A stretch of 21,040 nucleotides of DNA. Origin: DATAQC01 sp046263055. Lineage in GTDB: Bacteria > Actinomycetota > Acidimicrobiia > Acidimicrobiales > AC-14. The position numbers were made by a program, and so were the translations under genes. Shown piece after piece: positions 1 to 7,718 of the stretch (its first letter is position 1; each line of letters begins with the position of its first letter). Location of the stretch: contig JBHELO010000106.1 of the NCBI GenBank assembly GCA_046263055.1, positions 1-21,040 on the forward strand. The letters are read 5' to 3'. A model generated the notes under the pieces. That model did not search any database, was not told the origin of the DNA, and saw nothing but the letters and a program-made list of their open reading frames with translations.

Positions 1-1
1 C

Positions 2-529
2 GCGTCAGATCCTGCGATCAGCCTGGAGCAGGTCGCCGAGCGCGCCGCCGTCTCCCGCACGACGCTCTACAACCACTTCGCCAGCCGCGACGCGCTGCTC
101 GACGCGCTCACCGACCGATCGGTCGTCGAGATCACGGTCGCCCTCGGGGCCGCACGGCCTGACGAGGGCACCGCCACCGACGCGATGCAGCGCGTGCTGC
201 TCGCCGCCTGGGAGGTCGTTGGACGCTACCGGGGACTGGTCCTCATCAATCCCCAACGGCTCGGACGCCCCGTGCTGCGAGCACGGCTCGCCCCCGCCGT
301 AGTCGCGGTCCACGCGCTGATCGATCGCGGACAACAGAGCGGAGAGTTCGACCCCGAACTCCCCACCGACTGGCTGATCGGCGTGGTCATCGACCTGATC
401 CACGCCGCCAGCCGTCAGGTCACGGCCGGCACCATGCGACCGCGCGAAGCCGAGCGAGCACTGTTGCGCAGCGCCACCGCCACGCTTACCTCACATCGCC
501 AACCAGCAAGCCGGCGACGGCGTGCGTGA
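2..529 (+). CDS. TetR-family transcriptional regulator, 5'-truncated by window edge
   Basis: Reading from base 2, an open frame runs to a TGA at 527-529 (about 175 residues, start missing). The first residues contain a TetR helix-turn-helix: SLEQVAERAAVSRTTLYNHF, then ASRDALLDAL, the typical recognition helix and start of helix 4. The rest (about residues 50-175) is helical with no recognisable ligand signature, as usual for TetR C-terminal domains. TetR proteins are dimeric repressors released by a small ligand; the target here cannot be told, since its usual divergent partner would lie left of the window. An internal ATG at 185 would remove the DNA-binding domain and is not the start. The family call is firm; the ligand is unknown. 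Confidence 0.88.
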   Translation, partial: ASDPAISLEQVAERAAVSRTTLYNHFASRDALLDALTDRSVVEITVALGAARPDEGTATDAMQRVLLAAWEVVGRYRGLVLINPQRLGRPVLRARLAPAVVAVHALIDRGQQSGEFDPELPTDWLIGVVIDLIHAASRQVTAGTMRPREAERALLRSATATLTSHRQPASRRRRA

Positions 530-894
530 CCAGAACCACTGAGGGATCCTTTCCGGAACGCCGCACCATGCCCGGTCCCTCGCCAGCGGGGGTCACGGGG
601 GCGCCGGCCGTCGTTGCTCCTGCGGGACCCCGTTCGTCGTTCCTCCCGCGGCACCCGGTCGTCGCCCCCCGCGGCACCCGTTCGTCGTTCCTCCCGCGGC
701 ACCCGTTCGTCGTCCCTCGCGCGGCACCCGGTCGTCGTTGGCCTTAGGGGCTGGTACGGCGTTCGCCCACCGCGTCGCCGATCACCGAGTCTGATCGCTC
801 ATCCGGGCAAAGCGGCGGCCGGCTGCGCCACCGGCGGTACCGCAGCGGCACCCGGAGCTGGCTCAGTCGACCCATGCCCATCAGGTCACCGATG
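530..894. other. Non-coding gap between TetR gene and ddl remnant
   Basis: No convincing gene in 365 nt. Frames crossing it on both strands are Arg/Pro/Gly-rich without family motifs, typical of shadow frames in GC-rich DNA. The only structure seen is the 25-bp tandem repeat at 607-741. No clear promoter or terminator was found. Confidence 0.5.
607..741. repeat. Imperfect 25-bp tandem repeat, about five copies
   Basis: Units at 607-630 (diverged), 632-656, 657-679, 680-704 and 705-729, plus a partial unit at 730-741. Consensus is about GTTCGTCGTTCCTCCCGCGG followed by CACCC. Units 632-656 and 680-704 are identical; 657-679 is 2 nt shorter. The array lies in the gap between the TetR gene and a pseudogene, and the frames crossing it do not look like a recognisable protein. 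There are no spacers, so it is not CRISPR. Function unknown. Confidence 0.75.
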
Positions 895-1184
895 GCCCGG
901 TGCCGGTGGACGTCTTTGGCGGTCTCTTCCAGGCCATCACCGCCTTCACCGCAGTGCGCCGAGGCCATGGCCCGGGTCGACTTCTTCTGGGAGGAGGGCG
1001 GCCGGGGCCTGGTGGTGGACGAGGTCAACATTATCCGCGGATTCACGCCCATCTCGATGTATCCCGTATGTGGGAGGCGTCGGGTCTGGCCTACCCGGAC
1101 CTGTTCGACCGCCTGGTGACACTGGCCCTCGAACGCCACGCCCGCCGGGAAGGCCGCGTCGGATGGCGTCGCCCGACGAACTGA
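895..1184 (+). pseudogene. ddl: Frameshifted C-terminal remnant of D-alanine--D-alanine ligase
   Basis: Three joined frames give the end of a Ddl-type ATP-grasp ligase, which makes D-Ala-D-Ala for peptidoglycan. The middle frame (about 950-1065) reads AMARVDFFWEEGGRG, then LVVDEVN and GFTPISMYP, matching the family's ARVDFF...(V/N)E(I/V)N...PGFT.xSMYP metal and substrate-binding region. After Y-P at about 1066 one base is missing and the match continues in the next frame as RMWEASGLAYPDL, then FDRLVTLALERHARR, to the TGA at 1182-1184. A second break near 950 would restore an upstream FTAVR..EAMARVDFF. The N-terminal two-thirds of a normal ligase (about 300-370 residues) is absent. In the usual PGFT motif the proline is replaced (IRGFT). 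Non-functional remnant, perhaps left by gene transfer or duplication. Confidence 0.8.
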
Positions 1185-1194
1185 TGCCTCGCGC

Positions 1195-3432
1195 TCACGC
1201 GCCTCGGCCCTCGGTCTCCGCCTCGACGGCGACGTGCCCGGCCTGTTCGACCTGGATGTCGGCGACGCATTTGCGATACCCGTAGGCGGTGCGCTTCTTC
1301 GCGGTCACGACGCTCCGTTGACCGTCAATGCTGATGAGGGCCACGATGCGCCGCTTGTCGTCGTCGTGAAGCGGTCCCCAGGTGTTGGAGTAGCCGCGCT
1401 GGCGCCCCAGCACGGCCAGGCGCCGGGCCACCTCTTCGTCGGCCACCGGTGGCACGAATATGCAGAGGCGGTCGAGCAGCCCCAGCTCGCCAAGGGTCTC
1501 CAACTCTCGCACCAGCCCTCCGCTGCTTCCGACCACCACGGTCACGAGTACGGCGTCGCCCATGTACGCCTTCACCCCCCCGAGCCAGTCGGACGTGACG
1601 ATGGAGTCCCGTGCTGGTCCCAGGTCTCGCTGTCCGGTCCCTGGCTTGGCGATGGCCACAACAGGACCGATGCGACTCAAGGCCCCGGCGACCACGTCCT
1701 CGAACAACTCCTTGCCCCGCAGCGACATCCGCTCCAGGCCGCCCCGCTGACTTCGGGGAGACTTCACCATGAGTGAGTCGTCACCGAACGACCGAAGGTA
1801 GAGGACGGGGGCAGTTCCCCGTTCCCGGGCCCTGTCCCGTCGCGCCGCGTCGCGCGAGCCCCGGACGTTGTCCGCGGACTGGAGCGCGACCGCCAAGCCG
1901 ACGATGGCGAACGCCTTCTCGCCGAGCTGGGCCCTCAGGTCGACGCTTCCCGTGCTGGCGAGGAACAGCGAGCCAGCGCCGAGCATGAGCACGGCCGCGC
2001 CGAGCAGGAACAGCGTCGAACGGCCGTCGACGTCCTCGTACCACTTGGTATACGCAAGGTCAGTGCCCGCGGTGAGCTCCCGCCATCGGCCGAGGAGCAC
2101 GGCGAGGCCCAACGGGGCGAGCACCACGAGGAGACGGGTGTCGCTCAGGATCGGCGGCGTGAGTCCGGTAAGCAGAGCGACGATAGCGATGGCGAGGGTC
2201 CACAACAGCGCCCGGTGAATGGTCGCGACCCGCCGCAGGCCCCGGGCCCATTCCGGTGGCCGCCCGATCGCGGCCAGCGCCAGCGAACCCCAGGCGAGGG
2301 ATGCCGGGAACAGCGATGTGGTGAACACGGCGATCGCGAAACCGATAAGCACGATCACGGCCAGGAAGGCGTCCCGGTCGTGCTCGACCGTCATCACGCC
2401 GGGCACAGCGATGTCGCGCTGGAGGACCATGGGCCCTTCAACTGGGGCCGCGGCGACCGGCGCAGCGACGGCTCCCTTCAGGTCCCTCACGGCCCGCCTC
2501 CGTCGTCGGGACAGCAGCAACCAGGACACCACGACCACCAGGATGGGAATGACGATCGCCAGGGCGGCGAGGGCGACGACCGAAACCACCAGGGCGATCG
2601 CCAGGACGGTGATAAAGCGAGCAGTCCCCAGGGCGATGAACAGGATCAGGAGAGGTCCCAAGGCGAGAAGCTCGAACCATACGCTCCGGGCCACGCCCAC
2701 GTAAGCGGACGTCTGCCGGTTGCTCACGGCCAGCTGGTGGGCGGCCGTGGCCGGCTCGTCGGCCGAGGCCAGGACTCCGACCAGCACCCGCTTCCCGGCC
2801 CGCCAGGTGGTCCTGGCCAGCGGATGCCCGGCCACCGTGTCGTCGCCCCTGGTCCTCGATGTCGTGAGGGCGCGGGCCGCCGCCGCGGGACTCGAGAACC
2901 GGGCCACGGCCACCGCGACGATCGCGTCGCGACCGTCGTCCCAATGCACCACCTCGATGTCGGTGGTCTCGCCGGAGCCGCCGACCAGCCCGCGCCCGGA
3001 CGCCTCCATCGCCGCCAGTCGCTGCTGGTAATCGGCGGAGCGCCCGGCGAGCGTGGGCTTGCAGGGATCGGCGAGTAGCGCCTTGGCGCACGGCCCCTTG
3101 GCAAAATCACTTTGGGTTCCGAGGTCGCGAAGCTCCCGTAGGGCCTTCCGGACGTCCCTAGCGGCGGCGACGGGCGCCGGCGCGAGCTGCCCGGACCGGA
3201 AGATGCCGGGATCTCCGTCGTAGATATCGTCGAGCCGGGTGATGGCGATCGCCACGAACACGAGGCCGAAGATCAGGACCGCTACGGGAGCCAGGCGGTC
3301 GACGAGCGACCGGCCGGCATGCGTCGTCTGTGGTCCCGCCGGGACCCGGGGGGTCGGTGCCGCGGATCCCAGTTGGAGGCCACCCGGATCCTCACCCGAG
3401 CGGGTCGCGGCCATGTCTGCAGTCTTGCGCAT
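1195..3432 (-). CDS. Multi-pass membrane protein with soluble C-terminal 'LRSF' domain
   Basis: 745 residues. A first membrane span lies at about 47-64, followed by a probably external region of about 185 residues with a Cys pair (C115, C124). Hydrophobic segments follow at about 253-305 (two), 356-390, 408-423, 433-447 and 471-490. The last 200 residues are soluble. They begin VLYLRSFGDD (543-552) and continue with ELFEDVVAGAL, IGPVVAIAKPGTG and LGPAR, ending in SSGGLVRELETL (about 636-647). This looks like an alpha/beta nucleotide-handling or TIR-like fold seen fused to membrane segments in actinobacteria; that is recalled pattern, not a search result. Start ATG at 3432; an alternative ATG is 6 codons in. 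Nothing in the neighbourhood fixes its role. A sensor or effector at the membrane is a guess. Confidence 0.8.
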   Translation of the reverse strand: MRKTADMAATRSGEDPGGLQLGSAAPTPRVPAGPQTTHAGRSLVDRLAPVAVLIFGLVFVAIAITRLDDIYDGDPGIFRSGQLAPAPVAAARDVRKALRELRDLGTQSDFAKGPCAKALLADPCKPTLAGRSADYQQRLAAMEASGRGLVGGSGETTDIEVVHWDDGRDAIVAVAVARFSSPAAAARALTTSRTRGDDTVAGHPLARTTWRAGKRVLVGVLASADEPATAAHQLAVSNRQTSAYVGVARSVWFELLALGPLLILFIALGTARFITVLAIALVVSVVALAALAIVIPILVVVVSWLLLSRRRRRAVRDLKGAVAAPVAAAPVEGPMVLQRDIAVPGVMTVEHDRDAFLAVIVLIGFAIAVFTTSLFPASLAWGSLALAAIGRPPEWARGLRRVATIHRALLWTLAIAIVALLTGLTPPILSDTRLLVVLAPLGLAVLLGRWRELTAGTDLAYTKWYEDVDGRSTLFLLGAAVLMLGAGSLFLASTGSVDLRAQLGEKAFAIVGLAVALQSADNVRGSRDAARRDRARERGTAPVLYLRSFGDDSLMVKSPRSQRGGLERMSLRGKELFEDVVAGALSRIGPVVAIAKPGTGQRDLGPARDSIVTSDWLGGVKAYMGDAVLVTVVVGSSGGLVRELETLGELGLLDRLCIFVPPVADEEVARRLAVLGRQRGYSNTWGPLHDDDKRRIVALISIDGQRSVVTAKKRTAYGYRKCVADIQVEQAGHVAVEAETEGRGA

Positions 3433-3649
3433 TGCCCGAAGGGTGGCGCCGGGCCGGCGTCCCTTGCCCAGGCGGCCTGTACCATCAACTTCGATGTTTG
3501 TAATTCGAGGGTGAACCGAGGAAGATCCCCCAAGCCCTCGCCCTCAGCGTCGCTGCACCTAATGCTCGCTCGCCTCGAGGTGCAACGCGCGAGGCGTTCA
3601 GCTCACGTGGACGAGGTCGCGCATGCGTTTCTGGTTCCGCTTGAACCAT

Positions 3650-3905
3650 CGACCGAACTCGCGACCTTCTTTTACGGCGACTTCCTAGAGGCAGCTCTAC
3701 CCGAGGGCAGTTACGGCTTCGTGTCGGCGATCGCCTCCGTGCATCACATGGACTTCGAACTGGCCCTGGGTCGGATGAAGCGCCTCCTTCACCCTGGTGG
3801 GTGCTCGCCATCGTCGGTCTCGCTCGTGCCACTACTCCCGTCGACTTCCTTTTAGGCGGGGTCGGCTTCCCCGCGAGCCGCGTCTACCGGCTCGGGCTGG
3901 CCTGA
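3650..3905 (+). pseudogene. Frameshifted C-terminal remnant of a class I SAM-dependent methyltransferase
   Basis: The frame from about 3670 to 3800 reads YGDFLEAALPEGSYGFVSAI, then ASVHHMDFELALGRMKRLLHPGG: the acidic-loop to motif III stretch of class I methyltransferases (GDF....L.EGSYDFV.(A/S)I..LHH......L..M.RLL.PGG). At 3798-3801 one base is lost. The next frame continues VLAIVGLARATTPVDFLLGG and ends at the TGA at 3903-3905, again as expected for this family. The SAM-binding Rossmann start (D.G.G) is absent upstream in all three frames. Bases here are visibly less GC-rich than in flanking genes, which suggests a different origin. A dead fragment. Confidence 0.72.
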
Positions 3906-3993
3906 GAACGACTCGCTCGGGGTGAACGCCCGGTCCGAGCTCCCGACGCTCGTCCGCGCCGCGCTTGCCCACGACCGAGGCGCTCCGCCCCTG

Positions 3994-5721
3994 TCAGCTC
4001 TCGGGAACCGGCGCGGCCAGGACGATCGGGGCCTCGATCAGATGGGGTGTGGGCTCGGGGCCGGCGGGAGCGAGCCACGGGTCCTCCGGGCGCCCATCGG
4101 GACAGAACTGCCAGCGTCGCCCGACTCGCTCGACGCCAATGGGAAAGACCGTCAGGGTGCCGTCGGTGCCGATGTGGAGCCGGAGGAAGTTCTTCTGGTC
4201 CTCGTAGTGCAGGGGTGCGTAGGCCTCGTTGGCGTGGAACCCCAGGCCGTTCATGGCCCAGAGGTATCCGGACACGCCGAGGACGCCCCCGATCCCGCCC
4301 AAGATGAACACCACAGCCAGGAAGACCGCCAACCCGGCGGCGCCACGGCTCAGGCCGCTCGACAACCCGGATGCGACCACGATCACCGCCGCCAGGCCGC
4401 CGAACTGCAGCGCCGAGTGCCCCAGGCCGATGAGGAGCCGCACCAGTCCCCGAGCGTCGTGAGCGAGGCGGATCATGGCTCCGAACGACAGGATGATGAG
4501 GCTGATGAGCAAAAAGGCCGTCGGGGTGTTCCACAGGGCCCTTCCCAGGTCGCCGAAGCCCACGCCGACCCACCGGTTGCGCAGGTGGAGGTCGAGCATG
4601 AACACGAGCAGCACCTGGACCACGCCCAGCACCGCGGCGAGGGGCAGGTTGTAGGCCGGCAGCAGCCAGACCCGCTTGCGCAGGCGCCGGGAGAAGCGGC
4701 GCGACGGGTAGAGGGCCCGCATCTCGAGCTCCCCCGCGCTCTCGTCGCCCGGAGGCGGGGTCCGCTCGGGCAAGTTGTGGGTGGGGTGCATGAAGGCGCC
4801 GCCGCCACCGGCGGTGAGGAGCTGGACGGCGCCGTCGACCGACTGGTACCGGCAATAGTGGTGGCGCCCGCTCTTGAGGTAGAGAGCCACCTCTGCACCG
4901 GCGGGGCGGACGATCTCCCGCTCCAGGTAACCGAGGTCCCGGTCGGAGGACACCTCGGCGCTCTTGCGCCCGCTGTCGACCTCCTTGGCCACGCACACGA
5001 TGATCCGCCCACCCCGCTCGAGCTGGGCGGCAGCCGCCTTGAAGTAGGCGACCTGGGCTTCGTCGAGGTAGTCGCCGAACTGCAGGTCCACACCCCACAG
5101 TGCCCACCGCCGGGGGAGACGCAGGGCGAAGTAGCTGCGGGCTTGACAGGTGGTCCACCCACCGATCGATCGGCTCCGGCAGAACACGTTGCTGAAGTTC
5201 ACGAGCCCGTCGTACCAGTCGTGGCTGCCGGGGATGGCGAACAGCTCGGGCCCGTCCTTACCGGCGAAGGGAAGGGCGGCGCGATAGGGACCGAGGAACC
5301 GGTTCTCGTACTGGGTGCGGGTCGGCACCGGATAGACCTGGTCGCCGCCCATGACCAAGATCGTGCCCCGCCGGGTCCGGTGGCTCGTGCCGTCGTCGGC
5401 CATCTCCAGCTCGGGGCGGGCCAGGAGGCGAGCGACGGTGTATGTGGAGTTCCACCCGTCGCCCAGGTCGGCCACGTAGTCGAGCCAGAGCTCGTCGGCG
5501 TCCGTGCGGTCATGGACAGAGGCGTCCACCATGGCCTCGAGCTCCCGGCTGTCGGTATAGGAGGTCACGAACCCCGACGCCAGCACCCGGGCCGCCGTGT
5601 CCAGGAGCTGGTGGGGGTCGAGCCAGCGCACCATCGGCCGGCGGCGGAACCCGAGCTCGGCGTCGTTGGTCGGGCGGGGGCAGGCCGGGGATCCCGCTCG
5701 GGAGCAGGGGCGAGCTTCCAT
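3994..5721 (-). CDS. Membrane-anchored calcineurin-like metallophosphoesterase with eroded metal-site motifs
   Basis: Start chosen at ATG 5721 (575 residues). The frame is open to 5922, but the extra residues are low-complexity; ATG 5634 is another option. N-terminal part: DYVADLGDGW (81-90) and GGDQVYP (125-131) match metallophosphoesterase motifs I and II. The motif normally GNHD is PGSHDWYDG (164-172), Asn replaced by Ser, and the later GD.HHY-type motif is SGRHHYCRY (284-292), one residue short and lacking the Asp. AGGGGAFMHPTH follows at 304-315. Four membrane segments are seen at about 357-376, 401-417, 438-453 and 463-483, then a soluble tail. The family hydrolyses phosphoesters with a two-metal centre; substrate unknown. 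The altered motifs suggest weakened or lost activity. Confidence 0.82.
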   Translation of the reverse strand: MEARPCSRAGSPACPRPTNDAELGFRRRPMVRWLDPHQLLDTAARVLASGFVTSYTDSRELEAMVDASVHDRTDADELWLDYVADLGDGWNSTYTVARLLARPELEMADDGTSHRTRRGTILVMGGDQVYPVPTRTQYENRFLGPYRAALPFAGKDGPELFAIPGSHDWYDGLVNFSNVFCRSRSIGGWTTCQARSYFALRLPRRWALWGVDLQFGDYLDEAQVAYFKAAAAQLERGGRIIVCVAKEVDSGRKSAEVSSDRDLGYLEREIVRPAGAEVALYLKSGRHHYCRYQSVDGAVQLLTAGGGGAFMHPTHNLPERTPPPGDESAGELEMRALYPSRRFSRRLRKRVWLLPAYNLPLAAVLGVVQVLLVFMLDLHLRNRWVGVGFGDLGRALWNTPTAFLLISLIILSFGAMIRLAHDARGLVRLLIGLGHSALQFGGLAAVIVVASGLSSGLSRGAAGLAVFLAVVFILGGIGGVLGVSGYLWAMNGLGFHANEAYAPLHYEDQKNFLRLHIGTDGTLTVFPIGVERVGRRWQFCPDGRPEDPWLAPAGPEPTPHLIEAPIVLAAPVPES

Positions 5722-5760
5722 GGCCACGTGTCTACCCCGTGCACCCCGTGGCCTCGCAGA

Positions 5761-5786
5761 CCTCGATCGCCGGCCTCGATCGCCGG
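5761..5786. repeat. 13-bp perfect tandem duplication
   Basis: CCTCGATCGCCGG occurs twice back to back (5761-5773 and 5774-5786), each containing the palindrome CGATCG. It lies 40 nt upstream of the chosen start of the phosphoesterase gene, so it could be regulatory, or it could be simple slippage. Confidence 0.7.
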
Positions 5787-5955
5787 CGTCCAAGGCGAAG
5801 GCGGAGGCGGAGGCGTCATCGTGGCCTCGAGCAGCGAGGGCGCACCCGGCGGGGGCTTCCCTGCTCCCGGCACCGGTTCCTCCACGTGGTAGCTCCGGGG
5901 TGGGCATGAGGCGCGCCGTCAACCAGCTCCTGCGGGCGGGTCCGGGCGTCCCTCA

Positions 5956-6150
5956 GCCGCGGGCCGCCGCCGTCCGGGCCGCCCTCACCACGCCGTGGGT
6001 CCCCCAGCAGCACCGCCCTCCCCCACCCGGCCCGGACGAGCCCGGTGGCCACCACCTGGTGCCGGCGGCCCACGAGACCGGCGGCCACCGCGATGACGCC
6101 GACCGACAGCGGGGTGAGGTCGAAGGCGGCTCCTCCGGCTCCCTGCGCGA
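5956..6150 (-). pseudogene. Possible decayed membrane-protein gene
   Basis: On the minus strand, about 6125-6000 reads FDLTPLSVGVIAVAAGLVGR followed by RHQVVATGLVRAGWGRAVLL: two hydrophobic stretches split by a basic turn, unlike the Arg/Pro-rich shadow frames around it. A frame change near 5995 would extend it with HGVVRAARTAAARG. No start with ribosome-binding site and no recognised family. It lies in the 543-nt gap between the divergent phosphoesterase and propeller lipoprotein genes, which otherwise holds only the 13-bp duplication. It may be coincidence. Confidence 0.3.
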
Positions 6151-6252
6151 TGCGCCGCCGTCGGAAGCCGGGCGCCCCGGTCCGGCGGCAATGATCCAGC
6201 CACCGGGCGGGCGACGAAGGACGTCGGGGCTGCCACCTCGTGGCCGGGACCT

Positions 6253-6259
6253 GAGGGGG
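6253..6259 (+). promoter_or_regulatory. Ribosome-binding site for propeller lipoprotein
   Basis: GAGGGGG, 5 nt before the ATG at 6265. It decides this start over the in-frame ATG at 6289. Confidence 0.7.
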
Positions 6260-6264
6260 TCGAT

Positions 6265-7239
6265 ATGGGCAGGGCAGGCAGGTGGGCGATGGTTGGCCTG
6301 GTCGCGGTCGCGGGAGCGGCCGCCTGCGGGGGAAGCGGCAACGGCGGCCGGGCCAGCCGGCCGTTGGGGGACGCCGCCATCCAGTCGGCCGAGGTGGTGG
6401 CCCGGACGGGAGCGAGCTCGCGGCCGCTCGACGCCACGCCCGCACCCGATGGTGGCACCGTCTACTTCTCGTCCATCGGCGACCGGGGGACGGCCGTCGT
6501 CGCCGTCGCCGGGACTGGCGGTGCCCTGACGACCATCGCCGAGGGCTCCCCCCTGGCGACACCGTCGGGCCTGGCCACCAGCGTCGACGGCGGCACCCTG
6601 TACCTGGCTGACCCGGGAACGGCCCACGGCGGGGCCGTTCTGGCCGTGCCGACCGCCCCCAGCCCCACCGGTGGCACGGCCCGGCCGGCGGTGGTCGAGG
6701 GCACCGCGGGCTGGTCGCCTCGCGGGCTGGACGTCGTCAGCCAGGCGGGGGGCGACGTCGTGTATTTCACGGGGACCGACCCGGTGGGTGGCCGGCCCGG
6801 CCTCTTCCGGGTCCCGGCCGCCGGCGGGCCGGTCACGACCGTGGCCGAGGGCTCGCCGTTCGTCCTGCCCGACTCGGTGGTGGTCACTGCCGCGGGCGTC
6901 GCCTACGTCACCGATCAGGGCGCGGGGCCGGGCCGGGGGCTGGTGCTCCGGGTGGCCAACGGCACCGCCTCGCCGGTGCACACCGGGCTGCACCTCGGCT
7001 CCCCGGCGGGCGTCACCCTGGGCGGTGGCGACGCCATCCTGCTGGTCAGCTCGATGAACGCCACCACCGGCGCCGACCAGGTGCTCTTCTTGGACCTGGC
7101 CACCGCCAGGACGGCGGCCGCCACCAAGGTGATCGGGGCGAACACCGACAGCTCCGGCGGCCTCCACCGGGCCCGGGCCGCCGCCGTCCTGGCGTGGGCC
7201 GATTCCCACGGCCAGATCTACCGCCTGCTCCCCCGCTAG
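6265..7239 (+). CDS. Secreted lipoprotein, beta-propeller-like
   Basis: 324 residues. The N-terminus is a lipoprotein signal: basic GRAGR, hydrophobic core, and lipobox AGAAAC with C21 as the lipid-modified cysteine, so the protein should sit on the outer face of the membrane. The mature part has repeated blades of the NHL/SMP-30 kind: D-G-G-T-(V/L)-Y-(F/L) strands (GGTVYFSS, GGTLYLAD, GDVVYFTG) alternate with G-(A/L)-hydrophobic-(R/A)-V-(P/A) strands and the repeated phrase T(T/V)xAEGSPxxxP. About six blades fit the length. Such propellers bind ligands or proteins; no enzymatic residues stand out. It has its own ribosome-binding site and is followed by a strong hairpin, so it looks like a single-gene unit. 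Substrate unknown. Confidence 0.82.
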   Translation: MGRAGRWAMVGLVAVAGAAACGGSGNGGRASRPLGDAAIQSAEVVARTGASSRPLDATPAPDGGTVYFSSIGDRGTAVVAVAGTGGALTTIAEGSPLATPSGLATSVDGGTLYLADPGTAHGGAVLAVPTAPSPTGGTARPAVVEGTAGWSPRGLDVVSQAGGDVVYFTGTDPVGGRPGLFRVPAAGGPVTTVAEGSPFVLPDSVVVTAAGVAYVTDQGAGPGRGLVLRVANGTASPVHTGLHLGSPAGVTLGGGDAILLVSSMNATTGADQVLFLDLATARTAAATKVIGANTDSSGGLHRARAAAVLAWADSHGQIYRLLPR

Positions 7240-7254
7240 CCGCACGTCGCCGGG

Positions 7255-7284
7255 CACCCTCGCCCGACGGGTCGGGCGAGGGTG
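7255..7284 (+). terminator. Strong GC hairpin after the propeller gene
   Basis: CACCCTCGCCCGAC (7255-7268) is exactly complementary to GTCGGGCGAGGGTG (7271-7284), leaving a 2-nt centre in DNA (in RNA the loop must open to 4 or more nt). It starts 15 nt after the stop codon. There is no T-run, which is common for actinobacterial terminators. Confidence 0.7.
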
Positions 7285-7296
7285 GTCCTAGGACCA
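7283..7296. promoter_or_regulatory. 14-bp perfect palindrome upstream of cupredoxin gene
   Basis: TGGTCCTAGGACCA is a perfect palindrome, overlapping the foot of the preceding hairpin and 65 nt before the cupredoxin start. It could be an operator for a dimeric regulator, or part of the terminator structure. No regulator can be assigned from sequence. Confidence 0.45.
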
Positions 7297-7361
7297 AAGT
7301 CCCATGGCGGCCGGGCACCACCGGGCGCATGCTCGGGTGTCGACCAGCGAAGGGGGCAGTC

Positions 7362-7718
7362 GTGAAGCGTTTCGTCGCCGTTGCCGGGATCCTGGCCCTG
7401 GGCTGGACGCTCGCCGCCTGCGGGTCGAGTGGCACCACCAAGGCGTCCGCCGGTTCCGGCGGCCCGAGTGTGACCCTCACCGCCGCCAACATCAGCTACT
7501 CGCCGACGGACATCCAGGTCCATTCCGGGTCGGTGACCTTCGTCGTCAAGAACACCGACGGCGTCGAGCACAACCTCACCATCGACGGCACCGGGGTCAA
7601 CAAGGACGTCGCCAAGGGCACGACCGTCTCCACCACGGCCACGCTCAAGGCCGGGACGTACGCCTTCCACTGCGAGTACCACCCGACTCAGATGAAGGGC
7701 ACGATCACCGTCTCCTGA
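7362..7718 (+). CDS. Small cupredoxin (plastocyanin-like) lipoprotein
   Basis: 118 residues from GTG 7362, preceded by AAGGGGG (7349-7355) at 6-nt spacing; an upstream in-frame ATG at 7194 overlaps the previous gene and is rejected. The signal peptide ends in lipobox TLAAC (C20), so the protein should be anchored outside the membrane. After a short Gly/Ser linker comes one cupredoxin domain (about 36-118) with all four type 1 copper ligands in the family pattern: H70 in GVEHN, then C104, H107 and M111 in HCEYHPTQMKG. Proteins of this kind shuttle electrons or bind copper; the partner is not in the window. Its own ribosome-binding site and flanking gaps suggest a separate unit. High confidence in fold and copper site; role inferred. 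Confidence 0.92.
   Translation: MKRFVAVAGILALGWTLAACGSSGTTKASAGSGGPSVTLTAANISYSPTDIQVHSGSVTFVVKNTDGVEHNLTIDGTGVNKDVAKGTTVSTTATLKAGTYAFHCEYHPTQMKGTITVS

Noticed and set aside
607..741. CRISPR array
   Set aside because: Units are directly adjacent with no spacers, imperfect, and no cas genes are present.
3922..5892. Plus-strand 656-residue open frame
   Set aside because: It lies opposite the phosphoesterase gene, whose motifs and membrane segments are clear; a shadow frame.
5953..7257. Minus-strand 434-residue open frame
   Set aside because: It lies opposite the propeller lipoprotein gene, is Arg/Gly/Pro-rich without motifs, and has no ribosome-binding site; a shadow of GC-rich coding DNA.
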